Counted from the stretch's first letter, positions 53,504-62,744 are shown. The stretch: 64,000 nt of DNA from Planctomycetota bacterium (GCA_014238415.1 JABABA010000011.1:41912-105911), one strand, 5' to 3'. Numbers and translations: made by a program. Notes: generated from the sequence alone by a model not told the origin.

Positions 53504-54411
53504 TGTTCGTTCTCCAGGCAGGCTCCCAGGTGACCAGCATGGTCCCTGAGGATCGCTTGGGCTGCTGCCAGGTCCAAGTTCAGCCTGGACATCAGCACGG
53601 CCGGTTTGACATGTCCATCGCTGGCTTCCAGGAGGCTCTTGGCTCGCGGCCGGTCGACCCCTGCCAGATCCATCACCAGGCGTTCGCCCCGGTCGATTAG
53701 CTTCGTATTGCCCTTGGTGGACACATCGACCATGCGTCCACGGTGCACCTTGCCCAGGCCAACCATGACAAGGGTCGAAAGTGCGTTGAGGCAGAGCTTG
53801 GTGGCCGTGCCCGCCTTCATGCGCGTGGAGCCCTGGACCTCTTCTGGACCACAGAGCAAGCGAATGGAAAGGTCGTAGGAATCTTCGAACTGATCCCGTG
53901 GAATGCAGGCCACAAAAATTGTTCCGGCGCCCACCTGCTGGGCGTACTCCAGTGCCCCGTGCACGAAGGGGGTGGTGCCCCCGGCTGCGATTCCCACCAC
54001 CGCGTCCTCGGGTCCGAGTTCGCGTTCTGCCAGGGTCTCGGCCCCTGCCCCGAGATCATCTTCAGCCCCTTCCGCGGCTGCGTTGAGGGCTTTGGTTCCT
54101 CCGGCGATGAGCGCTTGGAAGAGGGTCTCGGGCACCCCAAAGGTGGGGGGCAGTTCCGCCGCATCCAGAGTCGCCAAACGGCCGCTGGTGCCCGCTCCCA
54201 CGTAGAAGACCCGTCCTCCAGCCTGCACACGGTTCGAGAGCAGTTCCACCGCCTCCGCGATCTCCCCCTGGGCCGCATGCACCGCCTGCACGGCTTCCTG
54301 GTCAGCTTGATGCAATCGCTCCAGCGCTTCGTTCATTGACAACTGATCGATGGCCCGTTCGCTCTCGCTCAACGATTCGGTCATCAATTGCCCACGCTCC
54401 ATTCTATTCAT
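53500..54411 (-). CDS. murQ: N-acetylmuramic acid 6-phosphate etherase
   Basis: Cleaves the lactyl ether of MurNAc-6-phosphate to GlcNAc-6-phosphate in peptidoglycan recycling. The 303-residue SIS-domain protein has the sugar-phosphate loop VGAGTSGRLATLDAAELPPTF (71-91, with the catalytic-type Glu86), AEGAEDD (113-119), GIAAGGTTPFV, GSTRMKAGTATKLCLN and a C-terminal helical segment. The ATG at 54411 overlaps the upstream SDR stop by one base (TGATG); a further ATG at 54384 is possible. It lies between an SDR gene and the coupled micropeptide, with no anmK or sugar transporter nearby. Confidence 0.94.
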   Translation of the reverse strand: MNRMERGQLMTESLSESERAIDQLSMNEALERLHQADQEAVQAVHAAQGEIAEAVELLSNRVQAGGRVFYVGAGTSGRLATLDAAELPPTFGVPETLFQALIAGGTKALNAAAEGAEDDLGAGAETLAERELGPEDAVVGIAAGGTTPFVHGALEYAQQVGAGTIFVACIPRDQFEDSYDLSIRLLCGPEEVQGSTRMKAGTATKLCLNALSTLVMVGLGKVHRGRMVDVSTKGNTKLIDRGERLVMDLAGVDRPRAKSLLEASDGHVKPAVLMSRLNLDLAAAQAILRDHAGHLGACLENEQ

Positions 54412-55253
54412 CAATCTTTGTCCCGCTTGCGTTTCAGCGTCTCCCCTGGTTCCCACATGCGCCCGGAAGCCAATGACAATCCACCATCGATGACCATGCA
54501 CTCCCCCGTGATGTAAGCCGCCGCATCCGAACAAAGATAGAGCGCATGGGTGGCCATCTCCTCGGTCGTCCCAAAACGCTTGGCTGGGATCGCCTCGCGC
54601 ATGCGTTCTTCGATTGTCTCATCAGGCCAAAGATTGCCCGCAGCCCCTTCTGATTGAAAAGGTCCCGGGGCAATCGCATTGACACGAATCCCGTGCCGTG
54701 CCCATTCAGCAGCCAGGGTCCTGGTCATGGCCAAGACCCCTGCCTTGGCGCTGGCAGAGTGCACCACCCCGGGCATGCCAGTCCAGGCGTAGGTCGCCAC
54801 CACATTCAGGTGCACACCCCCGTCCCCCGCGATCATGTGACGACCGGCGTACTTGGAACAGGAGAAGGTTCCATCCAGAACGATGCCCAGCACCGAGCGC
54901 CAGGCATTGCTTGAGAGCCGTTCGGCGGGACACACAAAGTTGCCCGCTGCGTTGTTGATCAGGATGTCGATTCCTCCATGCTGCTCGCAGAAGGTGTCGA
55001 TGGCCTCGCGCACCGAGGGGTCCTCGCGCACATCCAGAACCACTGCTCCAGCGTCCCAGCCCTCTTTGCTGGCTTCGGTCAGAAACCCCAGGTGATGTTC
55101 CTTTGAGCGCGAGGCGATTGTCACATGGGCACCCAGGGCCGCCAGTCCCCGGCTGATCTCCAGGCCCAGCCCCGTGCCGCCGCCGGTCACAAAGGCGCGC
55201 TTCCCGGCAAAGGTGTTGGTGGGCAGCCAATGGGTGGGGGACGAGGTGCTCAT
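54411..55253 (-). CDS. Short-chain dehydrogenase of the 2,4-dienoyl-CoA reductase type
   Basis: A 280-residue NAD(P)H oxidoreductase with TGGGTGLG (23-30), NNAAGNFVCPAERLS, and YITGECMVIDGG near the end. The usual catalytic YxxxK reads HSASAK, with Ser at the Tyr position; this matches the peroxisomal and bacterial 2,4-dienoyl-CoA reductase group rather than a broken SDR. A role in unsaturated fatty-acid beta-oxidation follows from the family. The ATG at 55253 is preferred over 55265. The gene is coupled to murQ and divergent from the aldehyde dehydrogenase. Confidence 0.87.
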   Translation of the reverse strand: MSTSSPTHWLPTNTFAGKRAFVTGGGTGLGLEISRGLAALGAHVTIASRSKEHHLGFLTEASKEGWDAGAVVLDVREDPSVREAIDTFCEQHGGIDILINNAAGNFVCPAERLSSNAWRSVLGIVLDGTFSCSKYAGRHMIAGDGGVHLNVVATYAWTGMPGVVHSASAKAGVLAMTRTLAAEWARHGIRVNAIAPGPFQSEGAAGNLWPDETIEERMREAIPAKRFGTTEEMATHALYLCSDAAAYITGECMVIDGGLSLASGRMWEPGETLKRKRDKD

Positions 55254-55283
55254 GATGCCTAGCATAGGGATGGCTGCTCGCTT

Positions 55284-55289
55284 ATTGTA
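55284..55289 (-). promoter_or_regulatory. Candidate -10 element (TACAAT) for the SDR-murQ operon
   Basis: TACAAT on the minus strand, 30 bases before the SDR ATG, in the 63-base divergent gap with the aldehyde dehydrogenase gene. A palindrome ttcgaa (55301-55306) lies next to it and could be an operator. Confidence 0.35.
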
Positions 55290-55316
55290 GCGGGCCATTC
55301 TTCGAAGAGACTCCCC

Positions 55317-56858
55317 ATGCACAACCTCAAGAGCTACCTCTCCGGATCCTGGCACCCGGGTACGGATTCCACCCTGGTCAACCCCATGAACGGCGAAGCC
55401 GTGGCCCAATGCGGTTCAAGTGGCCTGGATCTGGGGGCCGCCGTGCGCTACGGCCGTGATGTGGGAGGGCCCGCATTGCGTGCGTTGAGTTTCTCTGAGC
55501 GTGCCACCATGCTCAAGGGCCTTGCCGCGGCGGTGCATGAAATCCGGGACGAGCTGCTCGATCTGGCGCGTATCAACGGTGGCTGCACCCGAGGAGATGG
55601 CAAGTTTGATGTGGATGGCGCCACCGGAACTCTGGCGGCCTACGCTTCCTTTGGCAAGCGCCTCGGGGATCGTCCCTACCTCAATGATGGGGATACGGTG
55701 CAGCTCGGGCGTACAGCACGGTTCTCCGGGCGACACGTGCGTGTGCCCAGGCCCGGGGTCGCTGTGCACATCAATGCCTTCAACTTCCCCGCCTGGGGCA
55801 TGCTCGAAAAGGCGGCCTGTGCCTGGCTGGCAGGCGTACCAGTGATCAGCAAGCCGGGAACCAGTACCGCTCTGGTGGCCTGGCGGGTGGCGGAACAGAT
55901 TGTGGACAGCGGATTGTTGCCCGAGGGTGCCTTTCAATTTCTGTGTGGCTCGGCGGGGGATTTGCTCGATCACTTGGGCCCCATGGACGGGGTCGCTTTC
56001 ACGGGCTCGGCCCAGACTGGCTTGAAGATCAAGAGCCATCCCAATGTGCTGGCGCAGAATGTGCGGGTGAACATTGAGGCAGACTCTCTCAATGGTGCGT
56101 TGCTTGATGCGGACCTGGAACCCGGGGAAGAGACCTGGAACCTGGCGCTCTTGAACATCGCCACAGACATGACCCAAAAGGCCGGGCAAAAGTGCACCGC
56201 CGTGCGGCGTATCTTGATCCCTGAGAGTTTGCTGGATTCATTTGCAGAGGATTTGGTGGCGGAACTTGGGCGCTTCCCGGTGGGGGACCCTGCCGAGCGG
56301 GCGAATCGCGTGGCCCCCGTGGCTCACCCCGGCCAGTTCGATGATGTGAAGAGCGGCATGGAGCGCCTGCTGGAAGCGGCGGACGTGATCTGTGGGGGCT
56401 TGCCTGAAAAGGATGGACAGGCACTTTTGGTCCAGCCCACCTTGTTGAAGGCCACAGATTCCGAAGCGGCCGTGCTGCATGAGCTTGAGGTGTTTGGTCC
56501 CGTGGCCACCTTGATTCCCTATGACGGCACGACGGCGGAAGCGATTCGCCTCTGTAACAAGGGTGGCGGGGGTTTGGTTTGCAGTCTCTATTCGGACAAC
56601 GTGTCTTGGACCGAAGAAGTTGTCTTGGGCGTCGCGCCCTGGCATGGTCGTGTCTGGATCGGATCAAAGCGAATGGCAGAGCAGGCTCTTGCCCCGGGTA
56701 TGGTCTTGCCCGCCATGGTGCACGGCGGGCCTGGGCGGGCTGGCGGTGGCGAGGAGTTGGGAGGTCTGCGTGGCCTTGATTTTTATACCCAGCGAGTGGC
56801 GCTTGAGGGCTTCGGTGGGCTTTTGGATCAGCGCTTTGGGCCTGCGGATGAAGGCTAG
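55317..56858 (+). CDS. PaaZ-type aldehyde dehydrogenase without the MaoC hydratase domain
   Basis: A 513-residue NAD(P)-dependent aldehyde dehydrogenase most like the N-terminal half of PaaZ, the ring-cleavage enzyme of phenylacetate degradation. Signatures are HINAFNFPAWGMLEKAACAWLAG, the cofactor segment FTGSAQTG, Glu254 in NIEADSLN, and the catalytic Cys293 in QKAGQKCTAVRR. The C-terminal MaoC-like hydratase of PaaZ (about 150 residues) is absent, so it may oxidise a semialdehyde supplied by another enzyme. No paa genes are adjacent; the divergent dienoyl-CoA reductase hints at CoA-thioester metabolism. Confidence 0.88.
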   Translation: MHNLKSYLSGSWHPGTDSTLVNPMNGEAVAQCGSSGLDLGAAVRYGRDVGGPALRALSFSERATMLKGLAAAVHEIRDELLDLARINGGCTRGDGKFDVDGATGTLAAYASFGKRLGDRPYLNDGDTVQLGRTARFSGRHVRVPRPGVAVHINAFNFPAWGMLEKAACAWLAGVPVISKPGTSTALVAWRVAEQIVDSGLLPEGAFQFLCGSAGDLLDHLGPMDGVAFTGSAQTGLKIKSHPNVLAQNVRVNIEADSLNGALLDADLEPGEETWNLALLNIATDMTQKAGQKCTAVRRILIPESLLDSFAEDLVAELGRFPVGDPAERANRVAPVAHPGQFDDVKSGMERLLEAADVICGGLPEKDGQALLVQPTLLKATDSEAAVLHELEVFGPVATLIPYDGTTAEAIRLCNKGGGGLVCSLYSDNVSWTEEVVLGVAPWHGRVWIGSKRMAEQALAPGMVLPAMVHGGPGRAGGGEELGGLRGLDFYTQRVALEGFGGLLDQRFGPADEG

Positions 56859-56896
56859 GCAGTGCTCCTGCCATTAGGCGCCCGGCTTGCCTTTGG

Positions 56897-56902
56897 TATC
56901 CC
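56897..56902 (+). promoter_or_regulatory. Candidate -10 element (TATCCC) before the HQVGH secreted protein
   Basis: TATCCC ends five bases before an ATG at 56908 and 14 before the ATG at 56917. It resembles the TATCCT hexamers at 33632 and 36367. Confidence 0.25.
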
Positions 56903-56916
56903 GTAGGATGGTGGGC

Positions 56917-58560
56917 ATGGGTATGCGATTCATCTTGGCGACCTTCGTGGCGCTGATCATGGGTACCGGGCTCGCAAAGGCAGCCCCTCAGGTCGATGGC
57001 GTCTGGGCCATCAGTCTGGACGCCAAGGGCCAGAAGAAATTCAAGAGCAACATCGTTTCCTACAAGGGGGACATGGTCCTGATGGTCGAGATCAGATCTG
57101 GCGCTCGGATCCTCAAGAACGGTGCGATTCAGTACAACCCAGGCGGCACGATCGAGGTCTTCATCCACGATCCCAAGAAGCCCGAAATGTCCCCCTGGTA
57201 TGCGAAGGACGGGGAGCGCATCGCCTCAAGCAGAAAGACCGAGACTTCCATCAGCGGTGGCTATGTGGAGGAGATGCAACGCGCCTTTCCAGGTGAGACC
57301 CTGAATGGAATCTCGTTGGAGTATCGCTTGCGCATCGAGCAACTGGATAAGTTGGAGGATGCCCGAGACGAGGCCAAGCGCGGTAGCGCGGACTGGAGCC
57401 TGCGCCATGAGCGTTACCTGGGTGCTGGTACGCGCTTTGTTTCCTGGCTGAAGATGAGCCCATTCCCCGCAGCGGTTGCGGGCTGGGAGAAGTCCTTTGC
57501 AAAAGCCGCCCGTAGGGGACGTGAGGAGCATCTTGCCGCCCGTGGGCAGTTGGCCCTGGACTCGATCAAGAAGGCTCCTGCGGATGAGGTTCTGCTGGAT
57601 GTGCTCGAAGAATTGGGTTACGGCTCTCAAAAGGTCATCTGCTATGAGTCCACACACCTACGTATCACCTCCGTGCGCGGTGTGCTCTCTCCCGAGGAGG
57701 TTCAAGATGGTTTGCGCTACGGCGAGCTGGTCATGGAACAGTTCCGTAAAGAGCTGGTGGACCCCTACGTGGCCGAAGACTTCAAGGATGTCTTCCAGGA
57801 CCGCATCAGCGCCGAATGGATATTTGTGCCGGATTCTTCAAAGGCCTACCGCGGTGTCTCGGAGAAGTACTTTCAATCCAACTGGTCCCGGGATGTGGAG
57901 CGGCGCCTGGAGATTGGCGGCGAGCGCGTTGATGGCCACCACGAGAAGCTCTTCCGGTTCTTGCGCCGCTGGCGTGAGGGAGATCACTTGCACGGACAGA
58001 TTGTTCATCAGGTTGGCCACATGCTGGCGGGTCTGCACTTTGGCAACGAAGAGGGGCGAATGGATCAGGACTGGCTTAGCGAAGCCGTGGCCTGGTGGCT
58101 GTCCTTCGAGATGATGGGCGTCAATCAGGTGACCTGCATTGCTTTTGAGTACGACAAGGGAGGCACCCGTTCGGACAAGACAAAGGACAAGAAAGGAGGC
58201 GAGAAGACCTTTGGTGTGGGCCGCCGCGCCAAGCTCAATCAGGTAGCCTTGACCAAGGGGCAACCGATCGAAAGGTTGGCCCTCAAGACCCTCTTTCAGA
58301 TGGACGACGGCGATGTGGCCAAGTCCTGGTCCTTTTTTGACTATCTGGTACGCGAAGAGGGCAAGAACGCCCAGCTTTGGCTGCGGGCTGCAGGCAAGCT
58401 GTCTCTGGATCGCGCCAGCATGATTGCTGCCTGGCGTGAGGCGGCCACCAAGCTCTTGGGTGTTCCTCCGGGACGATCCCTGCGAGTATTGGAAGATCGT
58501 TGGAAGGATTGGGCCATCGACATGCAAGACACCAGCGATGACGCCCGCCGGCGCAAGTAA
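56917..58560 (+). CDS. Secreted protein with damaged gluzincin (HExxH) peptidase site
   Basis: A 547-residue exported protein (signal MGMRFILATFVALIMGTG, cut after AKA). Its second half has the layout of planctomycete-type DUF1570/peptidase-MA-like proteins: H364-QVG-H368, then WLSEAVAWW with Glu389 as the likely third zinc ligand. The catalytic Glu of HExxH is Gln365, so proteolysis is unlikely although zinc could still bind. A Lys/Gly-rich insertion (about 428-440) follows. In-frame ATGs at 56908 and 56923 are alternative starts; tagg precedes 56917 at normal distance. No operon partner. Confidence 0.75.
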   Translation: MGMRFILATFVALIMGTGLAKAAPQVDGVWAISLDAKGQKKFKSNIVSYKGDMVLMVEIRSGARILKNGAIQYNPGGTIEVFIHDPKKPEMSPWYAKDGERIASSRKTETSISGGYVEEMQRAFPGETLNGISLEYRLRIEQLDKLEDARDEAKRGSADWSLRHERYLGAGTRFVSWLKMSPFPAAVAGWEKSFAKAARRGREEHLAARGQLALDSIKKAPADEVLLDVLEELGYGSQKVICYESTHLRITSVRGVLSPEEVQDGLRYGELVMEQFRKELVDPYVAEDFKDVFQDRISAEWIFVPDSSKAYRGVSEKYFQSNWSRDVERRLEIGGERVDGHHEKLFRFLRRWREGDHLHGQIVHQVGHMLAGLHFGNEEGRMDQDWLSEAVAWWLSFEMMGVNQVTCIAFEYDKGGTRSDKTKDKKGGEKTFGVGRRAKLNQVALTKGQPIERLALKTLFQMDDGDVAKSWSFFDYLVREEGKNAQLWLRAAGKLSLDRASMIAAWREAATKLLGVPPGRSLRVLEDRWKDWAIDMQDTSDDARRRK

Positions 58561-58588
58561 GGAGCCTCTACCGTCAAAGCGGGTGCCC

Positions 58589-60271
58589 CTAGGGCCGACG
58601 CACGAAGATAGAAACCACCTTGCCCTGCTTGGAGTCGGTGACCACGATCAGGTCACTCTCGCCGTTACCGGTCAGGTCGCGGCAGGCCAGTCGATGTCTG
58701 CCTTCTGGCAACTGGGCCCGGAATGCGATTGGCTTGTCCTTGGCCGTCCTGCGCAGGATCAAGCCGGGGGAGAATTCGTATGTCGCCAAACTGCCCAGGT
58801 CCAGAAGGGTGTTGGCGCCATCGCCCCGGCGGTCCAGGTCCTCCAGCAGGAACAACTCGATGAAGCGGTCCATTTCGAAAGCACCGTCCAGGATCTTCTC
58901 GGTCTTGCTGGCAGAAGGGGCGCAGCGGCTGTATATGCGTAGTTCGTGCCCAGCCAGATCGGCGATGTCGTCGGTGCCAGATGTGCGGTGCATGCGGCGA
59001 GCGGGGATCTTGAATTGATCCTCCACTGCGGAGCCCAGACCGTCATCGTCCAGAAGGGTCATCAGCCTGGGGATACCGAATTGGATCTTGTTCTTGCGTA
59101 TGGGTCGTTCTGAAAAGCGTCCCGCTTCGTTGCGGTAGGTGAAGAGGTCAAATGTGATCTTGCCCGGTAGAATCAGGTAACGAATAATGCGCCCAAGTCC
59201 TATTTTTTCTCCACGCACAATCTGGAGTTCGGGAAGGGGAGAGCCCTCTATCTGGCGGGTGAAGAACCAAAGAAGATTGCCAGCTGCCAGCAGCAGTTGA
59301 TCCGGATCGCCCTTCATACCCATGACACTGCCCCCAAGCCAGGTGCGGATTTTGCCGCCAACGCTGACGATCAGGTCATGGGGGGCAATCCCATCGAGAT
59401 CCACCAGCCGCCATTCGAGTCGGTGGGAGATAATGGCCAGCAGGTTCTCCAGGTCGATGTCCTTTTCATCAGGCAAGTCACGGGTCAAGGCAGCGATATC
59501 GAGGATCCAGGTGGGGTCTGCTGGAATCACTCCTTGCCGGAAGATGTGGAAGGCGACCTCCTCGTCTGTATTGGATACCACATCCTTGTGTCCGTCTCCG
59601 TCCACGTCTTTGAGTCCAAACCAGGGTGCGCTCACTGTTTGGGAGATACTCATGCGCGGCAGGTCTGGATCTCCGAAGCTCTGGTCCACGAGCGGTCGGT
59701 ACTTGATCTTCAGGGGCTTGGCGAAGCCCTGTTCCCTGCGTAGGAAAAGCTGATGAGCGGTGGGCAGGGGGATGGTGATATCCATTTGTCCATCCCCATC
59801 GATGTCCCGGGTAAAGCGCATGTGGTGTACACCCAGGGGCTGCCAGCCACTTGCTTTCAACAGTTCCTTCGGTTTCTCAAAGACTCCGTCGACACAGTGC
59901 GAATGTAGTACTCGGGCGCCATCAACAAACAGGACCAGTTCCTGCCGTTGATCCCCGTTCATATCAGCCAGGTCCCAGGCGGTACGCTGTGAGGGCCATG
60001 GAAACAGGGCTCCGGGCTTTTCTGCGTAATGTCCTGCAGAGTCAAGAGGTCTGACTCTGACACCTTCTTTATGGATTTGCACCAGGTCCCGATCCCCGTC
60101 TCCGTCCACATCCGCCAGAATCAACTCCCCAAGTTCACCATCCACGGCCAGGACGGTGGTGCTGAAGAGCGGCGCGTCCTGGTCCTGGGGTGCTGGGGCC
60201 TCGTCATCCAAATTGGGCGTCAGGGTGTAGCTGAGCAGGAGCCAGCCAGTAATCACCATGTGTGTGCTCAT
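58589..60271 (-). CDS. Secreted FG-GAP/VCBS repeat protein (second of a pair)
   Basis: A 560-residue exported protein with a short signal (MVITGWLLLSYTL). Asp-rich calcium-loop repeats occur at ILADVDGDGDRDLVQIH, LADMNGDQRQELVLF, RDIDGDGQMDITI, LKDVDGDGHKDVV, VDLDGIAPHDLIV and CRDLTGNGESDLIVV, spread over the whole length as in a beta-propeller. There is no enzymatic motif. Its ATG overlaps the stop of the upstream FG-GAP gene by four bases. It probably binds a ligand or partner in the periplasm or at the surface. Confidence 0.85.
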   Translation of the reverse strand: MSTHMVITGWLLLSYTLTPNLDDEAPAPQDQDAPLFSTTVLAVDGELGELILADVDGDGDRDLVQIHKEGVRVRPLDSAGHYAEKPGALFPWPSQRTAWDLADMNGDQRQELVLFVDGARVLHSHCVDGVFEKPKELLKASGWQPLGVHHMRFTRDIDGDGQMDITIPLPTAHQLFLRREQGFAKPLKIKYRPLVDQSFGDPDLPRMSISQTVSAPWFGLKDVDGDGHKDVVSNTDEEVAFHIFRQGVIPADPTWILDIAALTRDLPDEKDIDLENLLAIISHRLEWRLVDLDGIAPHDLIVSVGGKIRTWLGGSVMGMKGDPDQLLLAAGNLLWFFTRQIEGSPLPELQIVRGEKIGLGRIIRYLILPGKITFDLFTYRNEAGRFSERPIRKNKIQFGIPRLMTLLDDDGLGSAVEDQFKIPARRMHRTSGTDDIADLAGHELRIYSRCAPSASKTEKILDGAFEMDRFIELFLLEDLDRRGDGANTLLDLGSLATYEFSPGLILRRTAKDKPIAFRAQLPEGRHRLACRDLTGNGESDLIVVTDSKQGKVVSIFVRRP

Positions 60272-61824
60272 CGACCACCTCCCTTGCTTGAGAGCAGGAT
60301 GGTCAGGCCCGCGTCGCTCAGGCTGACCACATCCCCTTGACCGTCTCCATTCAGGTCGCGTACTTCAAGATCCTGAATTGAGCCAACTGTGTCGAAGCGT
60401 TTCCAGGGCACCCGTTCCAAGGACCAGGTCGTGCCCGAGAAGAAGCCGCTTTTCTTGATCAGACGCCTGATTACGATGCGCCCCTGCAGGTCGATCTCCA
60501 CCATGTCCGCCAGCCCGTCACCGGAGAGGTCCATGCGGAAGGAGCGATTGGCGATCAGGTTCTGCACTTCTTCTTCGTCGTACTTGCTTGCCTGGCGTAG
60601 GGTGGGTTGGGGCTCGAAGCCTCGGCCTGTTCCCGCGTAGAACATATGGGTCAAGGTGAACTCAAGGCCAGTGACCATGGCGGTCAGTTCCGGCAATTCG
60701 AACTGCCGTACAACCAGATCCAGGTGCTCGTCCCCATTGATGTAGGCTACTTCAGCGTTCAGGTTTGTGGCCGCAAAGGACAGGGTCTGATTCGGCTTGG
60801 CAGGCAGCATGCGGGTCTTGCTCTGGAGCAAGATCAACAAGCGTGTTGAGCCGTTGCTGAAGGTCGACTTGGATGACTTGTGAATCTGCACAAGGAAATC
60901 CAATCGGCCGTCGCGGTTGATGTCGATCAGGCGCAGGTTGACGCCCTTCGTGTCAGGTGCTGGCAGGTAGTCGGGCAGGGGTTCGCGCCGGATGGGCTCT
61001 TGGGTGCTGCCATCCCCGTCGCCTTCATAAATCACCAACTCGTTCTTGGTCAGGTACAAAAGGTCGCGGTCACCGTCCCCATCGAAGTCCACCCATGCAG
61101 GCGCTTGTAGTGAAACCGAATCCCGCGCCATGGTGGAGAAACCCTGACTTGCTTCACCGATGAAGGGGTGCCTGAGCTTGCCTCCTTCTACTTCCAAGGC
61201 AACTCGTAATCCCCCGGTGGCAGAGCGCGGGGTCGAGGGCAAGCTGCCCGTTCCGATTCGCTTGGGCTGCTTCACGCCTGGTGTTGCACTCAGGTCCCAG
61301 GCGTTGCTTGTCTTTCTAGCGCGCAGCATTCCAGCCAAGGAGGGCACCAGAAATTGATCGATCCCGTTGGGGCCTGGTCCCATGTATTCCCACCAGCCGA
61401 TGCGCTCGGCCAGGGGCAAGTCGAAGACCCCTTCGAATTTGACCAGTTGAGTGATGTTGCCCCGATAGCCTGGCTTGTTGAGGGAGTAGGACCAGGCGCC
61501 TGTGGGGGACAGGAGCAGGACCTCTCGGCCTGGTTCCGTGGGTCGCAGTTCTGCCAGGCCGAAGGCGGTCACATCCCCCAGGAATTCCATGGAGTGAGAA
61601 GGCTTGGCCTCGATGGTCTGACCCTGAACGGGATGCACGTGCAACTCTCGTCGACCGCTGGGCGCAACAGATACCAGCAGCAGATCGATTTGCCCGTCAC
61701 GGTTCCAATCCTGCGCTTCCCAGAAGAGCAGTTCACCTGGAACGGCGAGCGATGCATCGACAAAGGTGACTTCCTTTATGGAGTCGTTCATTGCCAACAG
61801 TCCCAATGCCAGAAGCGCAATCAT
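60268..61824 (-). CDS. Secreted FG-GAP/VCBS repeat protein (first of a pair)
   Basis: A 518-residue protein with a short hydrophobic N-terminus (MIALLALGLLAM) and the same repeat type: AQDWNRDGQIDLLLV, WVDFDGDGDRDLLYLT, LIDINRDGRLDFLVQIH, a degenerate AYINGDEHLDLVV, RMDLSGDGLADMVEI and VRDLNGDGQGDVVSL. It is coupled at both ends: its start overlaps the PDZ-lipoprotein stop and its stop overlaps the next FG-GAP start, each by four bases. The two propellers are similar in length and spacing and probably arose by duplication. Confidence 0.85.
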   Translation of the reverse strand: MIALLALGLLAMNDSIKEVTFVDASLAVPGELLFWEAQDWNRDGQIDLLLVSVAPSGRRELHVHPVQGQTIEAKPSHSMEFLGDVTAFGLAELRPTEPGREVLLLSPTGAWSYSLNKPGYRGNITQLVKFEGVFDLPLAERIGWWEYMGPGPNGIDQFLVPSLAGMLRARKTSNAWDLSATPGVKQPKRIGTGSLPSTPRSATGGLRVALEVEGGKLRHPFIGEASQGFSTMARDSVSLQAPAWVDFDGDGDRDLLYLTKNELVIYEGDGDGSTQEPIRREPLPDYLPAPDTKGVNLRLIDINRDGRLDFLVQIHKSSKSTFSNGSTRLLILLQSKTRMLPAKPNQTLSFAATNLNAEVAYINGDEHLDLVVRQFELPELTAMVTGLEFTLTHMFYAGTGRGFEPQPTLRQASKYDEEEVQNLIANRSFRMDLSGDGLADMVEIDLQGRIVIRRLIKKSGFFSGTTWSLERVPWKRFDTVGSIQDLEVRDLNGDGQGDVVSLSDAGLTILLSSKGGGR

Positions 61825-62744
61825 AGTTGGCTACCCAGAAGACCCTCACCGGTGGACCAGGTGATGAAGCGCAGGACAGAGTAGTGGTGCTCGCGTCCTT
61901 CCCGTTGATACTTGAAGAGCCAGATGAGCCAGAAGTCTCCCACGTAGAAGGTGCTGCTCTCCCCATCCGTCGAGCTGCGGTAGCCGATCACAATGGGAAA
62001 GGCCGCTTCCAGCAGGCGATTGCCAGGGGCGAAGAGCTCCACCTGGGTCTGCTGAGAATCAGACGAAGCACCATGCCAGCTAAAAATTACCGACTCGCCC
62101 GGTTCTCTGGCCAGCACATAGCGGACAAGAGCGCGCTCGCTACGCATGGGGGTTCCGTTCAGATGGGTGACAATCGCGCCATCGGGAATGCCGCTTGCGG
62201 CCAAGGGGCCCTCGGGATGACTTGCCAACAAGACTACACCCCCGTCCCCACGCATCCAGCGCGCAAGGGTGCGCGCGGGTTCTGCCACCGCCACCAGGGT
62301 TGCCGGAGAAGGGGCCATTGCGGCCTCGCGAATCCGGGCCTCGAGTTCAAATATCGCGTCTCCCCGTTGCACCTGCAGTTGCAGGTTCGATCCGGGGGTC
62401 TGTTGGGCCAGGAGGGCTTTGAAGCCAGCAGGGTCGTTGATCTCTTCTTCGGCCAGCTGCAGCACCACATCGCCGACCTTGAGGCCCACCTGGGCAGCAG
62501 GGGACTCGTCGACTACACGGACCACTCGTACCCCAGGTGCAAAGAAGAGATCCTCCAGGGAGTCGCTGTCGTTTTCGCGAACTTCCAAACCGAAGAAGAC
62601 TGCGTTGCCCTGGTGGGCCCGGGTCCAGGTCAGGACTTCGGGCAGAGCGTCTGGAATCGGGCGCGAAGGGACCGATATGCAAGCCGAGTGCGGGAGCAGT
62701 GCCAGTCCTAGAAGGGCTGCGCGGAATAGGCCAATGGATTGCAT
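61821..62744 (-). CDS. Lipoprotein with two PDZ-like domains
   Basis: A 307-residue envelope protein (lipobox PHSAC). The first PDZ domain (about residues 50-135) contains VVDESPAAQVGLKVGDVVLQL, and the second (about 165-245) contains ASGIPDGAIVTHLNGTPM. The C-terminal 60 residues are beta-rich with several aromatic residues (FYVGDFWLIWLFKYQ). No protease domain is attached, so it is likely an adaptor. It is the first gene of a three-gene coupled operon with two FG-GAP proteins, which suggests that the three proteins form one complex. Confidence 0.85.
   Translation of the reverse strand: MQSIGLFRAALLGLALLPHSACISVPSRPIPDALPEVLTWTRAHQGNAVFFGLEVRENDSDSLEDLFFAPGVRVVRVVDESPAAQVGLKVGDVVLQLAEEEINDPAGFKALLAQQTPGSNLQLQVQRGDAIFELEARIREAAMAPSPATLVAVAEPARTLARWMRGDGGVVLLASHPEGPLAASGIPDGAIVTHLNGTPMRSERALVRYVLAREPGESVIFSWHGASSDSQQTQVELFAPGNRLLEAAFPIVIGYRSSTDGESSTFYVGDFWLIWLFKYQREGREHHYSVLRFITWSTGEGLLGSQL

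Noticed and set aside
54411..55253. SDR first thought inactive because the catalytic Tyr is replaced by Ser
   Set aside because: The HSASAK arrangement matches the normal pattern of 2,4-dienoyl-CoA reductases, so it is a family feature and not decay.
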